Origin: Geobacteraceae bacterium
Lineage (GTDB): Bacteria; Desulfobacterota; Desulfuromonadia; Geobacterales; Pseudopelobacteraceae
Assembly: GCA_027404165.1 (NCBI GenBank)
Contig: DAHZCG010000005.1
Location: forward strand, 1 to 39,450
Reading direction: 5' to 3'
Length of the DNA stretch: 39,450 nt
Part shown: piece after piece, positions 1-9,470 of the stretch
How the letters are laid out: each line of letters begins with the position of its first letter
Position numbering within the stretch: the stretch's first letter is position 1
Notes under the pieces: model-generated
What the model was told of the DNA's origin: nothing
What the model saw: the letters and a program-made list of their open reading frames with translations, nothing else
The model's database searches: none
Translations under genes and position numbers: made by a program

Positions 1-1
1 C

Positions 2-1222
2 CTGTTTGCCGACCGGGACGAAATCAACACACTCGACGGCCGGATGCGGGCAGAGTTCGCCGCTACGGAACAGAAACTGATAGCCGCCAAGCTGCCGGCC
101 GAGATCCTGGAACGCCATCACAAGTTCGTCAAACAGTACGATGACAACCTGAATGAACTGAAGAGCAACATCGCACTGGTTGAAAAAGCCAAGGACGATG
201 CCGAGGCCGAAACAGCGCTACGCAGGATCCAAGATCACCTGAAACGGACCAAGGCCCCCTCCCGCCACCAGAAACTCGATCCCAACAACCTTCCTAACCG
301 TCAGCCGGTATTCAAGAAACGTGCACCCAGGATGAAAAAGGAAGAGTTCGATCAGGACCTGAAGAAGGACAAACACGCCTGGCGCAACCAGAAGCGGATT
401 CAGGTTGCCTCGATCGGATCACTGGCCGGGATGCTGACCTCCGGTATTGTCAATGCCGTAACCCCACCCACCGCCGCCGACCTGGCCGAAACCATCGACG
501 TCCAACTCACCCCCGAGATCCGGGCCAAGGCACTGGAGCTGGGTAACAACCCGGTCAAGATCTACGAGTGGGTCAGAAACAACATCGAATTCGTCCCCAC
601 CTGGGGTTCCATTCAGGGCGCCCAGATGACCATGCTCACCAAACAGGGCAACGCCTTCGACACCTCCTCGCTGCTGATTGCTCTCCTTAGAGCAGCTGGT
701 ATCCACGCCCGTTACAACACCGGCACCATCGTCCTCCCCATCGACAAGGTCATGAACTGGGCCGGCGGCTTTACCGATCCCATGGCGGCCCTGGACTTCA
801 TGTCCAGCGGCGGCATCCCGACCATAGCCCTGACCGAAGGCGGCAAGGTCACCCATGCCCGCATGGAGCATATCTGGGTAGAAGCCTTCATCAACTACAT
901 CCCCTCCCGTGGGGCCAAGCATATCAACGGCAAGGGCGACACCTGGATCAAACTCGATCCCTCCTACAAGCAGTACAACTACACCAACGGCATCGACATC
1001 AAAGCGGCCGTACCCTTCGACGCCCAGGCATACCTGACCCAGATCCAATCAACCGCCACCATCGACGCCACCAACGGCTCCGTCACCGGCGTCGATTCAC
1101 TGCTCACCCAGCAGACCATGCAGGACTACCAGACCAGGGTGCAGAGTTACATCCAGCAGAATTATCCCAACGCCACCGTCGGTGACGTCCTCGGCAAGAA
1201 AGAGATCGTCACAAAGGAATAA
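2..1222 (+). CDS. Transglutaminase-like domain protein, 5' partial and prematurely ended
   Basis: The reading frame is open from base 2, so the gene probably starts upstream of the window; an internal ATG lies at 44. The visible part has a charged, probably coiled-coil N-terminal stretch (about residues 1-110), a hydrophobic segment near residue 125, and a transglutaminase-like core at about 160-310. Seen in the core: a KIYEWVRNNI motif, GNAFDTSSLLIALLRAAG where the catalytic Cys motif should be, then HIWVEAF and WIKLDPSY, which match the usual His and Asp positions. The Cys position is Ala (codon 653-655), so peptidase or crosslinking activity is doubtful. The frame stops at 1220-1222, where sequence from a different domain continues in another frame. 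I read this as the front half of a broken, much larger exported or surface protein. The domain assignment is fairly sure; the function is unknown. Confidence 0.7.
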   Translation: MFADRDEINTLDGRMRAEFAATEQKLIAAKLPAEILERHHKFVKQYDDNLNELKSNIALVEKAKDDAEAETALRRIQDHLKRTKAPSRHQKLDPNNLPNRQPVFKKRAPRMKKEEFDQDLKKDKHAWRNQKRIQVASIGSLAGMLTSGIVNAVTPPTAADLAETIDVQLTPEIRAKALELGNNPVKIYEWVRNNIEFVPTWGSIQGAQMTMLTKQGNAFDTSSLLIALLRAAGIHARYNTGTIVLPIDKVMNWAGGFTDPMAALDFMSSGGIPTIALTEGGKVTHARMEHIWVEAFINYIPSRGAKHINGKGDTWIKLDPSYKQYNYTNGIDIKAAVPFDAQAYLTQIQSTATIDATNGSVTGVDSLLTQQTMQDYQTRVQSYIQQNYPNATVGDVLGKKEIVTKE

Positions 1223-2150
1223 CGGCGGCACATTGCTGCAGACCTTTGCCGTAACCGACCTGGCCGGCGACGCCACCCAGGAGCTCAGCTACCCCTTTAC
1301 CGCCGCTCGCGGCACCTACCGTTTCTATGCCGTCTGCGACCCGGAAAACAGGGTAACGGAACTGTACGAGGACAACAACCTGGCCATCCGCTCCCTGCTG
1401 GTCAAATCCTCCGCCGAAGCCAAGGGACCGGACCTGGTGCCTCTGGAATTCGACGTCTCCGCTACCACCACCGATCCCCAAAGCCTGCGCATCTCCGGTA
1501 TGGCTAACGGCACAGTAGGGGCAACGTATAGCCAGATCCTCACAGCTACTGGCGGGACGAAACCCTATGTCTGGAGTATCGCATCGGGCATGCTGCCACA
1601 GGGGCTTAGCCTTAACGCCACTGGGGTTATCAGTGGCACACCCACCACTGCCGGTACCAGAAATCTCACCTTCCAGGTAATCGATGCCGGCAACAACCTG
1701 GTCACCTCTGCTACCTTGAGCATCAACGTAACTGCCCCAGCTCTCCCTAACCTGCTGGTAACCTCAGTCAGTGGTCCATCAACCGGCACCAGCGGCAAGT
1801 CCATCTCGGTTACCGTTACCGTCAAGAACCAGGGCAGCTCTACTGCGGCCAGCAGCACTGCCAGTGTCTATCTTTCAAGCGACAATGCAATAGTTGAAGA
1901 ATCAGTAGATGACGATGGCCATGATGATGACATTTTTCTTGGGGATGTATTCATCAGCAGCTTGAGTGCCGGACAGAGTAAAACGGTCACCACCTCGTTG
2001 ACGATCCCCTCAAACGTAAACGCGGCCAGCTACTACTTCGGGGCCATCGCCGATCGGAAAAGCATGGTGACTGAATCGAACGAGAGCAATAACGCCCTGG
2101 CTGGCAACAGGATTACGGTAGGGAGTGGGGGTGGAGCAGATGATGACTAA
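1221..2150 (+). pseudogene. CARDB / putative Ig-domain 3' fragment of the same broken gene
   Basis: In a frame shifted relative to the upstream fragment, the translation from about 1221 begins in the middle of a CARDB-type beta-sandwich (GGTLLQTF ... GTYRFYAV ... NRVTELYEDNN). It continues with a putative Ig (He_PIG-like) repeat (GATYSQILTATGGTKPYVWS ... LPQGLSL ... GVISGTPTTAG) and a second, complete CARDB domain ending in SNESNNALAGNRITV. The first half of the first CARDB domain is absent. The only start in frame is a GTG at 1182 with no ribosome-binding site, inside the upstream fragment. CARDB and Ig-like repeats are usual in large extracellular proteins. I infer an internal deletion that removed the linker and half a CARDB domain and changed frame, so this half is probably not translated. 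Confidence 0.6.
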
Positions 2151-2219
2151 TGTTAGTAATGGGCAAGAGTACTGTATGGGGATGGTAGGGGGCGTTCTGG
2201 CAGTCCAAAGGAGGAGGTC

Positions 2220-3383
2220 TCATCGCTCGTCAAATCGTCTGAAGTATTCTTCACGGCACCAGTTTTCCACGTCCACCAGCGCCTGAAAAGCCTCGCGGAA
2301 ATCAGTCCGGCCAATGGCAAATACGCCGTGACCGTAGACGATCGCCCGGCCTGGCGCGCCGATCACAGGCGGTACGTTTTTGGCGATGCCGCCGGCGCCG
2401 ATCTCGCCCGCCACCACCGGGGTGTCTCCCAGGATCCTCACCTTTGAACAATCCCGCCAGCAGTCCTGTACCGGGCAGGTCGCCTTTTCGTCACACAGCA
2501 TGCTCATGACGACGGCAAAACGGGGGTGGCCATGCAGGATGGCGCGGCAACCGGTCGTTTCGAAAATGCTGCGGTGCGCCACGAGTTCGCTGGATGCGGT
2601 GATACCAACCGTTGACGTATTTTCAAAGGGTACCGGGTCGATACAGCCGTCCAGTTCATCCAGGCTGGAGGCGGTCTGTGATATGTACAACAGTTCACCG
2701 CTGGTGTAGGAAATATTGCCGAAAAAAGAATCCACCAGGCCGCGTTGCACGGTATAGGATCCGACCCGGGCAATTTCATTCAGGATATCGGCTTTGCCGG
2801 CAATCGGCCCCTGCCTGAAGCTTAAACCTGCGGCACTCAGCGGTTGCAGCCATTCTGTGCGGAAGCGGGTAAAGGCCTCGGCCTCGCCCGGCAGCACAAA
2901 ACCGTCCTGGAGGACATCCTCCAGATATTTTATGAACGTCGAGTGGAAGACCGATGACCAGTTGATATAGGCCTGTTCGATGGTCAGTCCGCCTGTCGCA
3001 ATTATACCGATCCCTTCAACCACAATCCCTTTGCGGCCGCCCAGCAATTCGGCAATGACTGCTGCAGGGTCATTTCCCAGTTCGGAACTGCGAAGCAGAG
3101 GGATGTCGTGCAGAAAAGTCCGGGTTTCGGTGTCGCGCGGAATGACTTCATGCTCTTCGACCGGCGCTCTGCGCAGCAGGAATTCTGCAAAGGGCAGGGC
3201 TGGCTGGGCGGTGCAGAGTGCCAGGCAATCAAGCTTGGCTAGCGTATTGGTTGCAATGGCAGCCAAGCAAGGACTGCCAGCGCTGACCATGACATCGTCT
3301 TGGGCGGCAAATGCAATCTGTTCGGGGTGAGCAGAGCGATCAGCCGTCAGCTTGGTGATGTATTTCCGGATTTGATCGTGCAT
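2220..3383 (-). CDS. Class II aldolase/adducin-like protein
   Basis: A 387-residue cytosolic protein whose C-terminal half (about 190-380) is a class II aldolase/adducin fold. AILHGHPRFAV provides the His-x-His zinc pair and VYGHGVFAIG a third His. Members of this superfamily act on phosphorylated sugars (fuculose-, ribulose- or methylthioribulose-phosphate), but the sequence does not point to one substrate. At about 240-aa spacing before it, GIVVEGIGIIATG (about residues 125-137) resembles the C-terminal VYGHGVFAIG strand with the His replaced by Ile, suggesting a degenerate second aldolase copy at the N-terminus. The ATG overlaps the stop of the upstream M23 peptidase gene (TGATG) and has no clear ribosome-binding site, so translation is probably coupled. 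Substrate unknown. Confidence 0.8.
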   Translation of the reverse strand: MHDQIRKYITKLTADRSAHPEQIAFAAQDDVMVSAGSPCLAAIATNTLAKLDCLALCTAQPALPFAEFLLRRAPVEEHEVIPRDTETRTFLHDIPLLRSSELGNDPAAVIAELLGGRKGIVVEGIGIIATGGLTIEQAYINWSSVFHSTFIKYLEDVLQDGFVLPGEAEAFTRFRTEWLQPLSAAGLSFRQGPIAGKADILNEIARVGSYTVQRGLVDSFFGNISYTSGELLYISQTASSLDELDGCIDPVPFENTSTVGITASSELVAHRSIFETTGCRAILHGHPRFAVVMSMLCDEKATCPVQDCWRDCSKVRILGDTPVVAGEIGAGGIAKNVPPVIGAPGRAIVYGHGVFAIGRTDFREAFQALVDVENWCREEYFRRFDER

Positions 3384-4204
3384 CAGGGGACTGAAGAAGG
3401 GATGTTGGTAAAAAGGACCGATCCGTCGGGAAGGATTTCTTTACGAAAACTGACCCTGGTTCTGGCTGCTGCCAACTGGGTTTTGGGCAAGGGAATGTTG
3501 CTGCCGGGCATAAAAGCGGGTGTGACATTGACCCCGGCCTGCCAGGCTTCAAAGTGAAGGTGCGGCCCGGTAGAACGGCCGGTATTGCCGGATAGCGCAA
3601 TAACGCTATTCCGGTCAACAGCTTGTCCCACCACCGCTTCCAATCGGCTATTGTGTCCGTAGAGACTGATCATGCCGTTATGGTGTTCGACCAGAACCGT
3701 ATAACCGTAACCGGGACGCTGTCCGCTAAAGATGACGACACCTGATGCCACCGGCGTGACGGGCGTGCCTTCGGGTATTGCAATGTCGATACCGTTGTGA
3801 TGGCGTAATTTACGGTCAATCGGGTCGATGCGCATGCCGACGCCGGAGGTGATAACTCCTCCGACAGGGGGCAATTTGGGCTCAATGGTGTCGGTCAATG
3901 ACTGCTCAGGTGGTGTAAAGGATGCCATGACGGTCCGTTCAGCTATCTTATCAAGGGAAATGTCATGGATCTTCTGTTTTTTTGCGGATTTTATGCGTTT
4001 GGTCGACGCCTTGGAGTGCTCTTTGATGACTACCCTGGCCCCCTTGTTCATGGGGGCATCGGTGAAGCTTTCAACGCCGTCTACAGTGACAAACCGGTAA
4101 ATATCAGCATGGCCCGCTGCAGGAATTGCCAGCAAAAAAAACAGGTAAAATATTCCGCAGGTGATCTGCTTCAGTGGTTGATTGTGGGACGCTGTTTTAT
4201 GCAT
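3383..4204 (-). CDS. Secreted M23 (LytM-type) metallopeptidase with DUF4124 domain
   Basis: A 273-residue envelope protein. The start at 4204 is chosen over upstream ATGs because AAAGAGA lies 6 bases before it and because it places a signal peptide at the N-terminus (MHKTASHNQPLK, then a hydrophobic run ending AAGHA). A DUF4124-like segment follows (DIYRFVTVDGVESFTDAP, about residues 34-55). The M23 zinc peptidase domain spans about 120-240: HHNGIDIAIPEGTPV gives the H-x3-D metal ligands, and STGPHLHFEAW gives the HxH motif. Such enzymes cut peptidoglycan stem-peptide crosslinks, and all metal ligands are present, so it looks active. It is unusual that it is translationally overlapped with a cytosolic aldolase-like gene. 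Confidence 0.88.
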   Translation of the reverse strand: MHKTASHNQPLKQITCGIFYLFFLLAIPAAGHADIYRFVTVDGVESFTDAPMNKGARVVIKEHSKASTKRIKSAKKQKIHDISLDKIAERTVMASFTPPEQSLTDTIEPKLPPVGGVITSGVGMRIDPIDRKLRHHNGIDIAIPEGTPVTPVASGVVIFSGQRPGYGYTVLVEHHNGMISLYGHNSRLEAVVGQAVDRNSVIALSGNTGRSTGPHLHFEAWQAGVNVTPAFMPGSNIPLPKTQLAAARTRVSFRKEILPDGSVLFTNIPSSVP

Positions 4205-4324
4205 GCATAATCTCTTTAGAGCTTGTCGTTCTACTCTATTTCTGCTAAAAAAACAAATTCTGTTCGTTACAGTACAGTATTTGAGCCTTTTATGCAATTC
4301 AATCATCCTGTCGGGGATTCTGGA

Positions 4325-5038
4325 ATGCTGCAATATTCTGATAAAGTTGTCCGTGGAACCCCACGCGAAGATTCGTTGCTCATACTCCAATTTTTAAAGG
4401 GGATGGTGGGCAAGCGTTTTTCGTTTCTCAATTATTATAAGGAAATACCTGTTTCTTATGATGCCACCTTAGTGCACGTTGAAAACGAAATGGCCGAATT
4501 CGAATTACACGAATATCAGGCCAAAGTCATTAATCTGGAGCGCAAGGCACTCATCTATTCGCATGCAGAAAGCCCCGTCAAGGAAGACATCCTTGGCGAG
4601 GCTTTTTATATTAACCCACTCAAGAAAAAAGTCATCCTCTGCAATTTTGAATATGCAAAGATCAGATCCAATATGCGTCGATTCGTGCGGGTCATGCTCG
4701 ATAGACCGGTGGAAGCGGATATGATCTTTGAGGACGACATTACCAGGGGAAACATTATGAATATCTCCCTGGGTGGCGCTGCCATGCATCTTGTATCACG
4801 GGATCGACTCGTTCCCGGTCTTGAACTCAATCTTTTCCTCAAGCTGCCTGATATTTTAAACGGTGACATTACTGAGGTGGGCTTGTCTGCCATGGTCATT
4901 AGTGTGACAGGTGAGAGCGCGCCTTATACCTGTATCCTTGAGTTTCACCCGGAAAAGCATTCTCAGCAACAGATTTCGTATTACATAAATCAACGCCAGG
5001 TTGAGATTATAAAAGAGTTAAAAGAATTGAACAGCTGA
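4325..5038 (+). CDS. PilZ-domain protein (predicted c-di-GMP effector)
   Basis: A roughly 237-residue protein with a C-terminal PilZ domain. RSNMRRFVRV contains the RxxxR c-di-GMP motif (about residue 115), and NISLGGAAM supplies the N/DxSxxG motif (about residue 145). The N-terminal 100 residues (FSFLNYYKEIPVSYDATLV...) resemble the beta-rich partner domain found in YcgR-like proteins, but this is less certain. The start at ATG 4325 is chosen for GGGGA at 4313-4317; in-frame ATG 4292 and TTG 4223 are alternatives. It is divergent from the M23 peptidase gene with about 120 bases between them. Both PilZ motifs are intact, so c-di-GMP binding is likely; the output (motility, envelope, secretion) cannot be deduced. 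Confidence 0.82.
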   Translation: MLQYSDKVVRGTPREDSLLILQFLKGMVGKRFSFLNYYKEIPVSYDATLVHVENEMAEFELHEYQAKVINLERKALIYSHAESPVKEDILGEAFYINPLKKKVILCNFEYAKIRSNMRRFVRVMLDRPVEADMIFEDDITRGNIMNISLGGAAMHLVSRDRLVPGLELNLFLKLPDILNGDITEVGLSAMVISVTGESAPYTCILEFHPEKHSQQQISYYINQRQVEIIKELKELNS

Positions 5039-5060
5039 TCATTACAGCTGCACAATTTGA

Positions 5061-5079
5061 TATGCATGTCGTTTGCATA
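5061..5079. promoter_or_regulatory. Dyad element, possible enhancer site for the glnN promoter
   Basis: TATGCA-N7-TGCATA is an inverted repeat centred about 98 bases before the predicted glnN transcription start. That is the usual distance for an enhancer-binding activator of sigma-54 promoters. It shares TGCA ends with NtrC-type sites but is two bases shorter than the enteric consensus. Function is inferred. Confidence 0.3.
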
Positions 5080-5141
5080 AATATTAGTCTCTGATAATTT
5101 ATCATAACCGTCAACAATCCCCTCCCCAAAAAAATAAGACT

Positions 5142-5157
5142 TGGCACTTATCTTGCT
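5142..5157 (+). promoter_or_regulatory. Sigma-54 promoter of glnN
   Basis: TGGCACTTATCTTGCT matches the -24/-12 consensus TGGCAC-N5-TTGCW at every defined position and with exact spacing. The predicted start of transcription is near 5167, leaving a leader of about 100 bases before glnN. Sigma-54 control of glutamine synthetase fits nitrogen regulation. Confidence 0.85.
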
Positions 5158-5215
5158 CAAAATACAGGATTACAACGCAAAGATTTCGTAACTGATTAAA
5201 ACAAGACTATACACG

Positions 5216-5238
5216 AATAAGCACCCTGCTTATTTTTT
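5216..5238 (+). terminator. Hairpin plus U-tract in the glnN leader (candidate attenuator)
   Basis: AATAAGCA - CCC - TGCTTATT forms a perfect 8-bp stem with a 3-base loop, directly followed by TTTT. It lies between the sigma-54 promoter and the glnN ribosome-binding site, so it cannot be the end of an upstream gene's transcript from this promoter. The stem is AT-rich, so it would be a weak terminator. That would suit conditional antitermination, but no regulator-binding motif is recognised with certainty. Confidence 0.45.
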
Positions 5239-5269
5239 ACACAACGCTGTCTAAAAAGGAGGCTGTACG

Positions 5270-7357
5270 ATGGAGATGTTTGGGCAAAACGTGTTTAACC
5301 AGTCAGTGATGAGAGAAAGATTACCGAAAGCTGTTTTCAAAACCCTCAAGAAAACCATCGACGAAGGTCTGCCGCTGGACCCCTCCATTGCAGATGTCGT
5401 CGCAACGGCGATGAAGGAGTGGGCCGTCGAAAGAGGCGCAACCCATTTTACTCATTGGTTCCAGCCGATGACCAATATTACTGCAGAGAAACACGACTCC
5501 TTCCTGTCGCCGACGGAGAATGGCGCCCTGATGGAGTTCTCCGGTAAAGAGCTGATCAAGGGCGAGCCTGATGCCTCCTCCTTTCCAAGTGGTGGTCTGC
5601 GCGCAACCTTTGAAGCCCGTGGTTACACCGCCTGGGACTGCACCTCTCCCGCCTTCCTGAAGGAAGATGGCGATGTAGTCACGCTCTGCATCCCTACCGC
5701 CTTCTGCTCATATACCGGTGAGGCCCTGGACAAGAAGACCCCGCTGCTCCGCTCCATGCAGGCGCTTTCGACTCAGGCGTTGCGCGTTCTCAAACTGTTC
5801 GGAAACACCACCGCCACCCGGGTCACCTCGACCGTCGGCGCCGAGCAGGAATACTTCCTTGTGGACAAGTCGTTCTACCTTCAAAGACCCGACCTGATCA
5901 TGGCTGGCAGAACACTTTTCGGCGCCATGTCTACAAAAGGGCAGGAACTGGAAGACCACTATTTCGGCACCATCAAGGACAGAGTGCTTGCATACATGAA
6001 GGAAGTAAACGAAGAACTGTGGAAACTGGGCGTTACCGCCAAGACCCAGCACAACGAAGTGGCACCCGGACAATTCGAACTCGCCCCGATCTTCGAGAAC
6101 ACCAACATCGCCACCGACCACAACCAAATGATCATGGATATTCTCAAGCGGGTCGCCATCCGTCATGACCTGGTCTGCCTGCTGCACGAAAAACCGTTTG
6201 CCGGCGTCAACGGTTCCGGCAAGCACAACAACTGGTCCATGAGTTCGAACGACGGTCAGAACCTGCTTGAGCCGGGTCACACCCCCCATGAGAACGCCCA
6301 GTTCCTGACCTTCCTCATGGCAACCATTAAGGCCGTCGATACCTATGCCGGTCTGCTGCGCTGCTCCTGCGCCAATGCCGGTAATGACCACCGTCTGGGC
6401 GCCAACGAAGCACCTCCGGCAATCATCTCCATCTTCCTCGGCGAGCAGCTTGCCGACATCCTCGGCCAGATCGTGGCCGGCGGAGCCAAATCCTCTACTG
6501 CCAGCGGTGATATGCAGATCGGCGTAACCACACTGCCGGCACTGGCCAAGGACGCCACCGACCGGAACCGGACCTCGCCATTCGCCTTCACCGGCAACAA
6601 ATTCGAATTCCGTATGCTCGGCTCGTCCTTCTCCATCTCCGGTCCGAACATCATTATCAACACCATCATTGCCGACGCGCTGAAGGAGTTCGCCGACAAG
6701 CTGGAGAAATCAAAGAACTTCAATGCCGACCTGCAGAAGCTGTTGCAGGAGACCGCCAAGAAGCACAACCGCGTTGTCTTCAACGGCAACAACTACTCCG
6801 ACGAATGGGTCAAAGAAGCCAAGAAACGCGGCCTTCTGAATATCCCCACCACCACTGAGGCTCTGAAGCAGCTCGTAACGAAAGAAGCCGTCAAACTGTT
6901 CACGACCCACGGCGTTTTCAGTGAAAAAGAGCTTCACTCCCGTTACGAAATCATGGTCGAGCAGTACGTCAAGGTCATCAACATCGAGGCCCTGACCATG
7001 CTTGACATGTCCAGAAAGAGCATCATTCCTGCCGCCATGGAATACGCAACGACGCTGGCCACATCCATCAACGCCATTTCCGCGGTATCCGGCAAGTTGA
7101 ACGTATCGACCCAGAAGGAGCTGCTGGAAGAGATCAGTACCAAGCTGGCCTCCATGAGCAGCAACGTCAAGGCGCTTGAGAAAGCCCTCGAAAGCGCATT
7201 GAACATTTCCGATATTGAAAAACAGGCCGCTGCGTTCAGGGAAAAGGTGTTTTCGAAAATGCTTGTACTGCGTGCCGATGGTGATGCGCTGGAAAAAATC
7301 ATTGCTGCCAAAAACTGGCCGCTGCCGACTTATGGGGAAATGCTTTTCATTCTGTAA
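5270..7357 (+). CDS. glnN: Glutamine synthetase type III
   Basis: A 695-residue GS III enzyme that makes glutamine from glutamate, ammonium and ATP in the cytosol; the length is typical of the class (about 690-730). Diagnostic motifs are visible: THWFQPMTN near residue 60, [10 protein letters not shown] near 190, and the nucleotide-binding [12 protein letters not shown] near 312, with [15 protein letters not shown] following. The start has a strong AAAAGGAGG ribosome-binding site. The gene has its own consensus sigma-54 promoter, a possible attenuator hairpin in the leader, and a terminator at 7384-7416, so it is a single-gene unit. GS III lacks the adenylylation site of GS I and is usually regulated differently. 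It sits directly before glnB-glnA, giving two unrelated GS classes side by side. Confidence 0.97.
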   Translation: MEMFGQNVFNQSVMRERLPKAVFKTLKKTIDEGLPLDPSIADVVATAMKEWAVERGATHFTHWFQPMTNITAEKHDSFLSPTENGALMEFSGKELIKGEPDASSFPSGGLRATFEARGYTAWDCTSPAFLKEDGDVVTLCIPTAFCSYTGEALDKKTPLLRSMQALSTQALRVLKLFGNTTATRVTSTVGAEQEYFLVDKSFYLQRPDLIMAGRTLFGAMSTKGQELEDHYFGTIKDRVLAYMKEVNEELWKLGVTAKTQHNEVAPGQFELAPIFENTNIATDHNQMIMDILKRVAIRHDLVCLLHEKPFAGVNGSGKHNNWSMSSNDGQNLLEPGHTPHENAQFLTFLMATIKAVDTYAGLLRCSCANAGNDHRLGANEAPPAIISIFLGEQLADILGQIVAGGAKSSTASGDMQIGVTTLPALAKDATDRNRTSPFAFTGNKFEFRMLGSSFSISGPNIIINTIIADALKEFADKLEKSKNFNADLQKLLQETAKKHNRVVFNGNNYSDEWVKEAKKRGLLNIPTTTEALKQLVTKEAVKLFTTHGVFSEKELHSRYEIMVEQYVKVINIEALTMLDMSRKSIIPAAMEYATTLATSINAISAVSGKLNVSTQKELLEEISTKLASMSSNVKALEKALESALNISDIEKQAAAFREKVFSKMLVLRADGDALEKIIAAKNWPLPTYGEMLFIL

Positions 7358-7383
7358 TACCTGAGACTTTAATTTATGTGCCC

Positions 7384-7416
7384 AAAAAGGAGCTTTTTGA
7401 TTAAGGCTCCTTTTTT
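7384..7416 (+). terminator. Rho-independent terminator of glnN
   Basis: AAAAAGGAGC / GCTCCTTTTT forms a 10-bp stem with a 12-base loop, ending in six T. It starts 26 bases after the glnN stop. Confidence 0.85.
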
Positions 7417-7448
7417 ATCATCTGTCATCTGTGATGTGCATAAAATGG

Positions 7449-7457
7449 TGTTATACT
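7449..7457 (+). promoter_or_regulatory. Possible extended -10 promoter upstream of glnB
   Basis: TGTTATACT fits an extended -10 (TGnTATAAT, five of six in the hexamer). The -35 region at the right distance is poor (CTGTGA). If active it would give a vegetative transcript starting near 7464 that covers the short reading frame at 7494 and then glnB. Confidence 0.35.
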
Positions 7458-7459
7458 AA

Positions 7460-7954
<495 letters not shown>

Positions 7955-8032
7955 TAACTTGGAAATCCAGGCATGCATGCTGTGTTTTAGAGCTAGTTGC
8001 TCATTTTAATACCACCTGAAAGGAGAACGTTG

Positions 8033-9445
8033 ATGACCCCGAAACAAGTAGTAGAGTTTGCCAAAGAAAACGGCGCACTGATGGTTGATTTCAAATTTAT
8101 GGACTTTGTAGGTATCTGGCAACATTTTTCCGTGCCGATGAGTGAATTCAGTGAAGATACCTTTGAAGAGGGCCAGGGCTTTGACGGCTCTTCCATCCGT
8201 GGATGGCAACCGATTCATGCCTCCGACATGATCATTGTTCCCGATCCGAAAACCGCCAAAATGGATCCTTTTGTTGCCGTGCCGACTCTGTCGCTGATCT
8301 GCAACATCTTCGATCCGATCACCAAGGAAGGTTATACCCGTGATCCGCGTAACATCGCTCTGAAAGCAGAATCATATCTTAAATCGACCGGTATCGGCGA
8401 TACCGCCTTCTTCGGTCCTGAAGCAGAATTCTTCATCTTTGACGACGTACGGTACGACTCCAGCGCTAATCAGTCCTTCTACGCTGTTGATTCTTCAGAA
8501 GGGGCCTGGAATACCGGTCGTGAAGAATTTCCTAACCTGGGATACAAGCCGCGTCACAAAGAAGGGTATTTCCCGGTCTCCCCGACGGATTCACAGAATG
8601 ATATCCGTAACGAGATGGTGCTTGAACTTCAGAAGGTTGGCATCCGTGTTGAATGCCAGCATCACGAAGTCGCCACCGGTGGCCAGGCTGAAATCGACAT
8701 GCGTTTCAACTCGCTGGTGGACATGGCCGATGATCTGCAATGGTTCAAATATGTCGTCAAGAATGTTGCCAACCGCAACGGCAAAACTGCAACCTTTATG
8801 CCCAAGCCGCTTTACGGTGACAACGGTTCCGGGATGCACTGCCACCAGTCCATCTGGAAAGATGGTGTCAACCTGTTCTCCGGCGACAAGTACGGCGGAC
8901 TCTCCCAGCAGGCCCTCTGGTACATTGGCGGGATCATCAAGCACGCCAAGGCTCTCTGCGCCTTCACCAACCCGACCACCAACTCGTACAAGCGTCTGGT
9001 GCCCGGTTTTGAAGCACCGGTTAACATGGCTTACTCGGCGCGGAACCGTTCTGCGGCTCTGCGTATCCCGATGTTCTCCAACAACCCAAAATCCAAGCGG
9101 GTCGAATACCGCACTCCCGATCCTTCCTGCAATGGCTACCTGGCTTTTGCTGCCATGCTGATGGCCGGTCTTGACGGCATCGAAAACAAGATCGATCCCG
9201 GCCAGCCGCTGGATAAGGATATATACGGTCTGACGCCGGAAGAGCTCAAGGATATTCCGTCCGCACCAGGTACCCTGGAAGAGGCTCTCAAATGCCTGGC
9301 CGACGATTACGAATTCCTGCTCAAAGGTGATGTCTTCACACCGGACGTTATCGAGAAATGGATCGAGTACAAAACCGAAGCCGAAGTCAATCCGGTCCGC
9401 ATGCGTCCGGTTCCACTCGAGTTCGAACTGTACTACGATATCTAA
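8033..9445 (+). CDS. glnA: Glutamine synthetase type I
   Basis: A 470-residue dodecameric GS I. Motifs seen: DGSSIRGW near residue 50, the catalytic [10 protein letters not shown] near 130, [10 protein letters not shown] near 265, [10 protein letters not shown] near 340, and a Tyr at residue 398 (codon 9224) in [10 protein letters not shown]. That Tyr matches the adenylylated Tyr of enteric GS I-beta, so GlnE-type covalent control is plausible. The ATG at 8033 follows AGGAGA by six bases; an upstream in-frame start at 7997 would add 12 unconserved residues. It follows glnB and is closed by a 12-bp hairpin at 9471-9498. Confidence 0.97.
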   Translation: MTPKQVVEFAKENGALMVDFKFMDFVGIWQHFSVPMSEFSEDTFEEGQGFDGSSIRGWQPIHASDMIIVPDPKTAKMDPFVAVPTLSLICNIFDPITKEGYTRDPRNIALKAESYLKSTGIGDTAFFGPEAEFFIFDDVRYDSSANQSFYAVDSSEGAWNTGREEFPNLGYKPRHKEGYFPVSPTDSQNDIRNEMVLELQKVGIRVECQHHEVATGGQAEIDMRFNSLVDMADDLQWFKYVVKNVANRNGKTATFMPKPLYGDNGSGMHCHQSIWKDGVNLFSGDKYGGLSQQALWYIGGIIKHAKALCAFTNPTTNSYKRLVPGFEAPVNMAYSARNRSAALRIPMFSNNPKSKRVEYRTPDPSCNGYLAFAAMLMAGLDGIENKIDPGQPLDKDIYGLTPEELKDIPSAPGTLEEALKCLADDYEFLLKGDVFTPDVIEKWIEYKTEAEVNPVRMRPVPLEFELYYDI

Positions 9446-9470
9446 TTAATAATCTGCAGAGTGCAGTACC

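Noticed and set aside
1205..1230. prfB-like programmed +1 frameshift at AAAGGAATAAC
   Set aside because: A shift would join the two frames, but the first half of the CARDB domain would still be missing, so a deletion explains the data better.
5708..6391. 227-codon minus-strand frame inside glnN
   Set aside because: Antisense shadow of a well-conserved glutamine synthetase; no domain or start signal.
7429..7451. AAAATGGTG as an NtrC half-site upstream of glnB
   Set aside because: Only one half matches; the other half shows no match to the TGCACC arm.
7984..7996. GTTTTAGAGCTAG, identical to the start of the Streptococcus pyogenes Cas9 crRNA repeat
   Set aside because: A single 13-base match between glnB and glnA with no repeats, spacers or cas genes; taken as coincidence.
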